Shown: positions 1-7,132 of the stretch, in pieces
Position numbering within the stretch: position 1 is the first letter of the stretch
Layout: the number at the start of each line of letters is the position of its first letter
NCBI GenBank assembly: GCA_021307315.1
Contig: JAJSPD010000276.1
Location: forward strand, 1 to 10,707
DNA from: Bisporella sp. PMI_857
Lineage: Eukaryota > Ascomycota > Leotiomycetes > Helotiales > Helotiaceae
Direction: 5' to 3'
DNA: 10,707 nucleotides
Program-made: the position numbers and the translations under genes
Notes under the pieces: generated by a model
Seen by the model: the letters and a program-made list of their open reading frames with translations, nothing else
What the model was told of the DNA's origin: nothing
Databases searched by the model: none

Positions 1-77
1 AAAGCCTTCCCTAGCCTTAAAATATAATACAAGCCTGGAAAATTAGATATGAGACATAATAAAGGTACCCGCCACTA

Positions 78-3000
78 TCACTTGCTTGAGCCACCTAAAA
101 TCTTTCCCCAATGTCGCCCCTTGACTTGGATGCCAATAAATTTCTTGACCAGCTTGAAGCCTTTCGGCTCACTGATTTTATTTGTAATAACTCTCAATTC
201 GGGCGATCCCCACTCATCAAGAATAGTTGGTTCAGATACAGCACCAAAGCTAGCTGCAAGAGACATGCACAGCATGATCTGAGCAAACAAAATTTCATCC
301 TGTTTACAATCCATAGAATAATTATGCCCAAGCTCAAGAACGCCAAGGCCACTACTCGTGCGAGCATGAATATTAACCCCAGAAGCCAGTAAAAATTTAG
401 TAGCAGCTCGACGACCCAGCTTCACAGCCAAATGCAAAGCTGTCTCTCCCTGGCGGTTTCGGCGATTTATATCACTTCCAGCTTCGAGTAAACAGTTCAA
501 TATCCGAGTAATAGAGTCATCTGTCTCGGTTGCATGGCAATGGATGATGAAGGCCATGAGTGGGGTGTTGCCGTTATTATCGTAGTTATTCGGGTCAACG
601 CCTAGGTTTAAGAGAGATTTGACAAAACAACATCGGTCACTATTGTTATCGGCATCCCCCATATCCTTCAATGACTCGAGCTGACCAAGAAGTGTTGCAG
701 GAAGAGACATATCTGGCGTAACAAGGGATGCTTCTGCTAGACAGTGAAGACCATTCCTTCCATTGGAGTCCTCGAGCCATGGTGAATCCTTGGAGGCAAC
801 AATAGTCCTCCAGTAATCAATATGCTGTTCGTACAGGAAAAGGTCGTTAACAGTCGCGATACATGGGTGGTTCTCGTAGTTGCGAGTAGGCTGGCTATCG
901 ATGATATGATTCTCCTTCGTGTTGCTCTGGGCAATTGGAGTTTGCAGACCCGTTGAGATAAATATGGCGTTTTCAGTTTCACAAGAAAGAGAAAAGATGG
1001 CGTGGTCAAGTCCAATTCCGGAGTCGGTTCCATGTAGGTTCAACTGACCTACCACAGTATATCCAAAGCAATCTCGCGCTGTCGAGATGTGTCTATGAAT
1101 GGGGAGATAATCCATCTTCGTAATAATTTTGCGTAGTATATCTTGATCGATCCAAGGTCGCAATAATAAATGGAGAGGACTCTGGCCAAGATGGTCATGC
1201 TGGCGGAAGTTGAATCCTTGAACTCTGAGAAGCTCAAGCAAATAGCAGAAATCTTCACAATGAACAAGGGTTTCTGGTCTGAGTAGATGCAGGAAGGTTT
1301 GTCCAGCATTATTGATAATATTAACATTTGCTCCCAATTTGATAAGTGAAATCAAATAGCTTGGTGGCGCAAACAGGGTCGCTGAAATATGTATTGTAGA
1401 GTTCCCAAATGTGTCCATTTCATGCAGATCTGATTTTCGAACAGTGCGTTGAGCAATTCTTGAAAGGAGATCCGCGTCGGGAGCTCGGCTCGTCCGTGCG
1501 CCTTTCAAATATTGTTGCGGGCTACACTTCTGTGGCTCATGCCATTGATTACAACGGCGTAGTTGGTTTTGATTGATATGCTGCCAGCAGTATTCGGGAA
1601 ATATACCTGGCAATATGACCGGTGACTCAACCTCAACAGATTGCACAGCGGAATAACAGCTAGATGTTTGAGACTCTCCGACATCATGCAAGGTCGATAC
1701 TGGGCTGAGAGATATCTTGCTCAACAGAGTACTGATACTGGAGCTTGAGGGTGAATGTTTAGATTGACCTGGTTGCCCCATGACTGACTTCAATTCCTGA
1801 TTCGAGCGCGAGTCCCGTGGCCGAGAGCATTTAACTTGGCTTGAAGGGTCAACAACATCTAACTGGGGTGGCGGCACTTCAAACCGTTTTAGGTTTGGTG
1901 CATCGAAGTCAGACCCCCAATAGGGGTCGCAGTTATCTCGTATGTATGTAGGATTGACAATAGGGAATTTACTTGCAGCTAATGGGTTGCAAAGGGATGA
2001 TGCAATGGTCTCACTCGATTGAGGCACATTGTGACAGAGTGCACGCTCACACGCAGCAGTCGAAGACTCAGCCAAGCCAGATGTTGTTGGGATGAAGCCG
2101 GGTTCGGGAAATGGATGGTCAATCCTTGATCCAAACTCTGAACCGAACCCGAAATTAAGCAAAGGGTCATCGAAGCCCAAATCATCGTAGCTATCCATTA
2201 CGTTCCACGAATCATGGGTCAAATGGCTAGTACCCTGCACCAATGGTTCATTATCGAGGCGCTCTGACTGTGATGCAGGATCTTGAAGGACCCATTCAGG
2301 TAATGAGATTGAATGAACCGATCCTGAGTTGGGGTACCGGTGGGTTGGAGATTTAAGAGCAGTGGTTTTGGAAGTGTGGTGGTTTTCTTTGTGGTCTCCG
2401 CGGAGCGACAAGTCGAGAGCTTCCATTCCAGGAGAGATGGCGCCAGGAAAATTCTGTTCATGATCCAAGGATTCGAGAGATAAAGGATGCATATTTGAAG
2501 TATAGGAGAGGTTTGCATAGACGGAACTATTTGCTGTTGAAAAAGGTCCTTGTTCACAAATAACCCCGCGTTGCTCATTATCAACACCATTTTCTCCTTG
2601 AAGGTGCCCTTGTTGCTCATCTCGACAGCGTCGTCGTTGCTTCCGTAGTCGTCGAGCCTTCTGGAGATGCCTACACTCAAGAAGCAATCTTCGTAGTATA
2701 CTGGTGGCTCCTTTGGGCCGGATTTTGTTTGGTTTCGGCTGCAAGAGCAGATTAAGTTTCTCTTGTACGTTACGCCTACTGTAGTGCTATTTAGCTATGG
2801 CTCAATCTCTCGAGAGCGACGGAGTGGGACAATTACGCTTACCAAGGTTGAAAGCCTTTTGTGCGAAGACGAACTATTATACTGTCCAGCTCCAAGTCCG
2901 TCAGTAGGTACAATCTAATTAATTTGTGTAGGCTTGTAGATGTCCATTTGTTCGGAGGACGACCCATCAGCCTGATGGACTTCTCTTGGCCATCGCATGT

Positions 3001-3132
3001 AGATTTATCGCCATCATCCACGAGCTTAGCTGAAACTTCGCATGACCACTCAGTGTTTCTTGACAGATACGACTCGGAGCTACTGAAGATCGATAGATAC
3101 TGGATTGATCGGGTCCCAATTGTCGAAGTCAT
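78..3132 (-). CDS. Two-exon Clr5-like / ankyrin-repeat protein (join 2843-3132 and 78-2778)
   Basis: Exon 1 runs from ATG 3132-3130 to 2843 and exon 2 from 2778 to TGA 80-78, giving 996 aa. Neither open frame begins with ATG on its own (TTG codons at 3240 and 2744). Splicing joins GFQP-C-RRNVQEKLN and makes a continuous Clr5-like domain at about residues 56-120: GRPPNKW, LIRLYLLTD, then IRPK. A very basic helix follows (126-149, KARRLRKQRRRCRDEQQ), a possible NLS or DNA-binding arm. Residues 150-520 are a Ser/Pro/Asn-rich linker, probably disordered. Ankyrin-type units (G-x-T-x-LH, LL-x-x-G-x-x-x-N) lie near 551-640, 767-780 and 830-914; the clearest is NRQGETALHLAVKLGRRA at about 871. Fungal proteins of this architecture are common and mostly uncharacterised; a nuclear regulatory role is inference. 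ATG 2967-2965 (MGRPPNKW, 941 aa) is a serious alternative start, because relatives often begin at this motif. The 3132 start has the better context (purine at -3). A further 5' exon cannot be excluded. Confidence 0.78.
2779..2842 (-). other. 64-nt spliceosomal intron of the ankyrin gene
   Basis: On the minus strand exon 1 ends CCTTG at 2843 and the intron begins GTAAGC at 2842. It ends CACTACAG at 2779, with a branch-point-like GCTAAAT about a dozen bases before the acceptor. The length is typical of filamentous ascomycetes. The intron removes an in-frame TAA (2841-2839) and a TAG upstream of exon 2. The codon is split 2+1 (TG|T, Cys). The stronger-looking CTCTTGCAG acceptor at 2745 would be in the wrong phase for this donor. 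The model is inferred from splice signals, phase and restored domain continuity; there is no transcript evidence. Confidence 0.72.
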
Positions 3133-4192
3133 TGCTGCTGGTGGTTCGACTCGATGCCTTTTTGCGTATTTGGGACGCGTCGAATCAAGATTGTACGATG
3201 AGTGTCGGAGGCCTCCTTTTTCATGGAGTGGGCTGTCCAAATCATCGCGCTGTGGTTGCCCAGCCTTGCAGCTGAGGATATTCTATGTTAAAACGATTGT
3301 CTCCCCCTGGAAGTGCAGAAAGTCAAAGTCGAGGGTGCTTGTGCGGGACGAAGATGGGGCCTGACTAGAAGGGGTACCCTGGTCAATAGCCTTGCCAGAC
3401 TCAGCCACTTTCCATGCTCCATGGGGGGAATTTAGATCTAACGCGACTATTAAGGGCCTGTCTTCGAAATATTTATGGATGTACACAGATTTACCTAGTC
3501 TAAAATATAAATCATAAACAAAAAGAGTTTGTGATTTGTCTGATCCTTAAATTTCAAATAGGGCCGCCTGTGTATCAAGAACACTTCTGCTTGCCTGATA
3601 ATTCTGGTTCTACGGGTGGAAGAATGGTATGTACTGGAGGATCTTCCAATTCTCCTTTTGGACCTTATAGTTTGAAACTATTGCCGATATCACCTGCTTA
3701 AGGAAGTATAGAACATTAAAGGTACCTAAAGGAGATACTCCTGAAAGACATTAAATGTTATTTCTAATTGTACTATTTTGTGGCGTTAAATATTACAGCT
3801 GCAGTTCTGACTTTCTGCACTTCACTGACATCAAACGAACTTTGAAAAGGCAGACTGAAAACTCTGATTGCCTGTATCAATCTGGCTATAAGAACCAAAT
3901 AACACCGCAGTGTTTGCCAGTATATGTTTTTTAAACTACGTCCTTCACTTGAATGCTAGACTTGAATCAATCTTGAACCACATCAGTGAGTCATTAAATT
4001 ATGGTTCAATTTACATCAATGCTCTATTGCCTCCTAACAGATAACAGAACTCTTCTACAATGAATCAAGATATCAAGAGACAGGTGCCTAACCTCCTAGA
4101 GCATAAGTAAGTTGTGCCAGAAGTCACAAAGATGCCTGCGGTGAAAATAAAGTCTGCAATAGATCAAAATCCCCAGGCTCTCATACCCTCAC
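3133..4192. other. Intergenic region, 5' side of the ankyrin gene; no supported gene
   Basis: This contains the presumed promoter and leader of the minus-strand ankyrin gene. The exon 1 frame stays open upstream of ATG 3132 as far as a TAG at 3285-3283. Beyond that TAG the same frame is open again for about 80 codons, without any ATG. A plus-strand stretch from about 3507 to 3702 is open for some 63 codons and ends in TAA, but I recognise no family in it and it too lacks an N-terminal ATG. No clear TATA box, tRNA or repeat was found. The part nearest 4190 would be the internal region of the copia-type element if one was ever complete there, but I see no gag-like frame. Confidence 0.5.
4177..4188 (-). 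other. Degenerate copia-type primer-binding site
   Basis: The minus strand reads GGGTATGAGAGC, just inside the end of the probable LTR. It matches 10 of 12 bases of TGGTATCAGAGC, the half-tRNA(iMet) primer-binding site typical of Ty1/copia elements. Its position, a few bases past the LTR 3' end, fixes the orientation as minus and suggests the LTR is a 5' LTR rather than a clean solo LTR. A chance match is possible. Confidence 0.4.
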
Positions 4193-4481
4193 CATTGAAA
4201 ATCGATCGAAAATTCCCTCGGGACCTACCAACCTCCAAATTTACCTTCAGCGAGACGAAAGAAGTGAACAGACTATCATAGGAGTAGAAATACAACACCA
4301 GAGGAACTCTATGGGGCTGAAGCTAGAAAATTGGGAGAACTATTGGAAAGAGTTAGATAGAACAGGAGAAAAAGCTACAAAGAGTATAAATGGTTAAGAA
4401 GATAGTTCTCGTGTATAGGAGCGCGAATGTAGAATGTAGGAAGTACTTGAGTAGAAAATATGGATTGAATAATATTCAACA
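4193..4481 (-). mobile_element. Probable Ty1/copia-type LTR (solo or 5' LTR remnant)
   Basis: Read on the minus strand, the segment starts TGTTGAATATTATTCAA at 4481 and ends TTTTCAA near 4193. The ends are therefore TGTTGAA and TTCAA, close to the TGTTGAA...TTCAACA termini usual for copia LTRs. It contains a TATA-like TTTATACTC element near its middle. The length of about 289 bp is normal for fungal copia LTRs. A primer-binding-site-like sequence follows directly. The true 5' border could lie as far out as 4543, where TGTGATGTG starts. No second LTR, polyprotein frame or target-site duplication was found, so this is a fragment. Similarity was judged by eye, not by database search. Confidence 0.45.
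4465..4479. repeat. Perfect 7-bp inverted repeat with a 1-nt centre at the LTR 5' end
   Basis: TTGAATA-A-TATTCAA sits right at the presumed 5' end of the copia-type LTR. Short palindromic LTR termini are normal in this family, so it supports the border call rather than marking a separate element. Confidence 0.5.
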
Positions 4482-5602
4482 ATAACCGGCTGGTCTTTGG
4501 ATTAGTGGTGTAATGGGCTTAGTCCATAGTTTTACACATCACAGTACAATAATACGTATATACAATACGAGATACATAGGAGGTTGTGGTATATAGCAGC
4601 AATGTCGCTAAACTATGCCGAAATGGCCATTTTATCAAGTACAATGGCCGCACACATTAGAGTATGCTTTAGCAGATCTAATTGCCCAATAAATAACCAC
4701 GAACTTTCTGCTCGATCACAAGAGTCCAGCACTCGAATGGTGCTGCCTTTAGGTGTTGGAGATTTCTGGTGTGACATCTTTATCCCCTATTTCTCGCTCA
4801 CCTTCTGGTTCTTCTGCGATACAACAGCAAGCAGTCTGGTAAAGTCCTCATAATCCTTGATTCCAGTTAGGTCTTCTACACTACTGTTAGTAATGTTCGC
4901 TAGAACAGCCCTCTAATACCTACCTTGAGAACACCCCCTTCGAGCCTATTTGCCATTGCCTTAACTTACTACACCTTTTTTTCACTTTTTACCCGCCTAC
5001 ATTCCTGGTCAAGTAGATTATCATAAAGTTGCCGTCAGCATGAGAAGCATCAATTTGCGACTGCTATCCAGCAAAAGGCAATAATTAGCAAAGTCTTCTC
5101 TGCTTCCCAATCTATACTTTCGGAAGCTGAACGCTTTGTCACGCTATCATCAAGGTCGTCCGCTCTAACCACGTGAAGCACCGGAGCTCGGGCAGTAACT
5201 AGCTTAAATTCATCCCTCTAATAATAAATGAGCTCCAATATAAGAACTTATGTTTACCAACTAGCAGTACATATTTGCGTAAAAGTATTCATGTTAATTG
5301 CGATATGAAATATACGTTGAAAAGGGATAACTCGGCGTCGACACTTGAGAGAAGGTTTGGCAAATATATTGCGGTGATACTCGCGTTATCCGTCACCAGG
5401 AACGTTATTTGCTCTTTTTATGCAATCTCTATCAGCTTCCAAGTTCTTTTGCCAATTATTACTCCTGTTACTATAGTCATTTTCTTTAAATTCTGTGAAC
5501 CATTTAATAACTTTCTTACTGCTATTTTATTGGCTATTGGACTGCAGCTTCATTAGTATTGCGATTACAGGGCCTTTTTTCAAAAATAAATAAACAAATT
5601 AA
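4482..5602. other. Intergenic region without a supported gene
   Basis: Open frames here are short: a plus-strand frame at 4584-4853 beginning at TTG, a hydrophobic plus-strand frame at 5275-5556 also beginning at TTG, and minus-strand runs of 40-60 codons between stops. None has a good ATG, a recognised motif or a convincing intron set. The base composition is ordinary and does not show the pyrimidine-C depletion seen after about 6870. The stretch may be decayed gene or transposon sequence, but nothing identifies which. Confidence 0.5.
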
Positions 5603-5672
5603 GAGGGGAAACTGAAACCAACGACCTGGAGCTTTGGAACCACAGACTACCTGGCGGTATAGCTACCTTAAG
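5603..5672 (-). ncRNA. tRNA-like relic or SINE head (possibly tRNA-Trp-derived)
   Basis: On the minus strand a tRNA-like order can be read. GTAGCTA, a loop containing CCAGG, and TAGT form a 4-bp D-arm. TTCCAAA follows, an anticodon-like loop with CCA in the Trp position. Then comes AGGTCGTTGGTTTCAGTTTCC, resembling the AGGTCGNTGGTTCGANTCC variable/T-arm region. A T5 run lies about 25 nt downstream, as a pol III terminator would. The anticodon and T stems are badly mismatched and the B box is broken, so a working tRNA is unlikely. It could be a tRNA pseudogene, the head of a SINE, or chance. Confidence 0.22.
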
Positions 5673-6247
5673 TGCAGATTCTTTAGGTTGTGCAAACATG
5701 GCATAGTATACTTAATCGATTGCGATGACCACTGAAGATATTAGGGTCAAGGTTGGCATTTGTATTAGTATTCTACTTTTTTTCCACTAAGACTTTGGGG
5801 AACTTGTTTGGAAGATGAAAACGTATGTAAATCTGCAATTTTATATTACAAAATTCGTGCCTCCAGCGTTGGATGTGTCTTTCTAACAAATGAAGAAAAT
5901 AAACATGGTATCTAAATCATAGAATTGGGTCTGCAGTGCCTCCCCCAACCCGTACCTTTCTTTCCAAAACTTACGAATTAAAAACTAATAAATTTCGTTT
6001 GGGCCCACGCACCATGCAGCTTATTTGTGATCAAGGGTAATACATCCTGGAAAGCCAAATCGACAATCACTCTGTTTCTCGGCTCGTCACCCAGCAAGTT
6101 CCAGGAGATGTTGCAACCGGGATACATGTATTACATATCAGTTGACGACATGGCCACGAAGGCAGAGTTTTGACTATAGATTAATTACATAGTTCTCCGT
6201 ATTGTGATGTGCTAGTGACCGGCGTCGGTTAGAGAGTGTCCGACAAA
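5673..6247. other. Intergenic region; nothing recognised
   Basis: No open frame of note, RNA gene or repeat stands out on either strand. Composition is moderately AT-rich, with ordinary dinucleotide use compared with the tract beyond 6870. Confidence 0.5.
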
Positions 6248-6520
6248 ATGGTTGACAATATATGCCGGACGAAGAAACTGAAGAGGCAAGACGACTACAC
6301 TAATCAACCTTGGATTAACCATGAACTAATGAAACAGTTAAGTGACCTCGTCGATTACATAAATAGTAGGAAAGAGTCTGAGAGATCCATATCCCTGCAG
6401 TTTAATTCAAGGACAATTATACAGAACAAATTCACCCCATCCGAGTCTCCTTCCAACGAAGCTTATACCTCCTACGGCGGCTGTGATCCCCGTGGACATG
6501 ATTACCTGACAAACAGATAG
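6248..6520 (+). CDS. Doubtful small ORF, 90 aa, unknown
   Basis: The frame opens upstream at a GTG, but the first ATG is at 6248 in a favourable context (AAAATGG) and ends at TAG 6518-6520. The predicted product is polar and lysine/serine/asparagine-rich, with an N-terminal KKLKRQDD basic patch and a GGCDPRGHDY stretch near the C-terminus. It has no signal peptide or membrane segment. I recognise no family. It is the last ordinary-composition stretch before the AT-rich compartment, a setting where small lineage-specific genes occur in fungi. Several non-coding frames of about 90 codons occur in this window, so chance is a real explanation. Confidence 0.22.
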   Translation: MVDNICRTKKLKRQDDYTNQPWINHELMKQLSDLVDYINSRKESERSISLQFNSRTIIQNKFTPSESPSNEAYTSYGGCDPRGHDYLTNR

Positions 6521-6557
6521 ATTATAGATGATCTTATCACCAGTGTGCCTAAAAAAA

Positions 6558-6660
6558 AACTCGACAGCTCAATTTATATTGAGTTATTTTGAGTTATTTT
6601 GAGTTGAGTTGAGTTGAGTTTGAGTTTGCTGCTAAACTCAACTCAACTCAAATAACTTAA
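6558..6660. repeat. GAGTT/AACTC pentamer cluster with inverted repeats
   Basis: Two adjacent copies of GAGTTATTTT (6581-6600) are followed by four GAGTT units (6601-6620) and TGAGTTT. After a short GCTGCT-containing loop comes the opposite orientation, AAACTCAACTCAACTCAA then ATAACTT (6634-6658). The arms pair over roughly 24 bases with a slippage of one pentamer. A second small hairpin, CTCAAT-TTAT-ATTGAG, lies at 6568-6583. The cluster sits exactly between ordinary DNA and the AT-rich tract. It may be a terminal inverted-repeat or MITE-like end, or a microsatellite that folded and expanded. Confidence 0.75.
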
Positions 6661-6870
6661 TATAATAAAATTAATTATATAAATTAAATTATAAATTCAT
6701 ACGTGCAAAAGTTTATTTTAAAAGTATTTATTATAAAAACATTCATATAACAACTAATAATCTAATATATATTGTGACAGGCTGATAGCAACTTATTCAA
6801 TTGACTATTACTGCTATATTACAAAAAGAATCAATATAAAGAAAAAAAAAGAGAATACAGGAAATTACGG
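6661..6870. other. AT-rich transition segment
   Basis: This is AT-rich but keeps ordinary TCA, TCT, GGA and AGA trinucleotides (for example near 6695, 6767 and 6850-6863), so it differs from the tract that follows. TGTGACAGG at 6772 resembles a fungal Gypsy LTR start (TGTNACA type), but I could not find a convincing matching end. No gene seen. Confidence 0.45.
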
Positions 6871-7098
6871 GTTTTATAGCTAGGCTTGTAACGAATCCGC
6901 TAGTACGTAACGAGTCGGTAGTTTTACAAAAAGTTTACAGTAGCTACGCGCTGTTACGTAATTGTAACAAAAGCTAGCTCGTGCCGAAAACACGTGCAGC
7001 CGAATTATTTTTACAGGTTTAATTTGTTACATTACTTTTTTTTTTACAAATCGATATGTTTTTTGTAACGTTTTGTAATCGACTTTTTAGCTTGTAAG

Positions 7099-7132
7099 TT
7101 TTTTTTTTTTGGTTTTTTTTTTGGTTTTTTTT
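7099..7132. repeat. T12-GG-T10-GG-T8 homopolymer block
   Basis: Three T runs of 12, 10 and 8 bases are separated by single GG dinucleotides. GG is otherwise scarce in this tract, so two evenly spaced survivors stand out. Most likely this is a simple repeat that grew by slippage. Confidence 0.8.

Noticed and set aside
2219..2680. 153-codon minus-strand frame overlapping exon 2
   Set aside because: An out-of-frame shadow of the ankyrin gene; the exon 2 frame continues unbroken through it.
2861..3364. 167-codon plus-strand open frame opposite exon 1
   Set aside because: It lies antisense to the Clr5-like exon, which has recognisable domain sequence and consistent splice signals; the plus-strand product shows no motif.
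3283..3486. 67-codon minus-strand frame upstream of exon 1, in the same frame as exon 1
   Set aside because: It has no ATG and ends in TAG before exon 1. I found no convincing donor/acceptor pair to join it, and the peptide matches no family I know.
5275..5556. 93-codon plus-strand frame with hydrophobic stretches that looked like a membrane protein
   Set aside because: It begins at TTG with only an internal ATG, and its hydrophobicity follows from T-rich DNA rather than from a recognisable transporter motif.
4600..5640. Possible decayed minus-strand gene made of open runs of 40-60 codons separated by stops
   Set aside because: Stop frequency over this span is close to what chance gives at this AT content. 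A candidate 48-nt intron near 4875-4922 does not join frames usefully, and no motif was recognised.
6772..7031. Possible Gypsy LTR from TGTGACAGG to TTTGTTACA
   Set aside because: The end match is only about six bases, the presumed LTR would straddle the sharp mutational border, and no primer-binding site or second copy was found.
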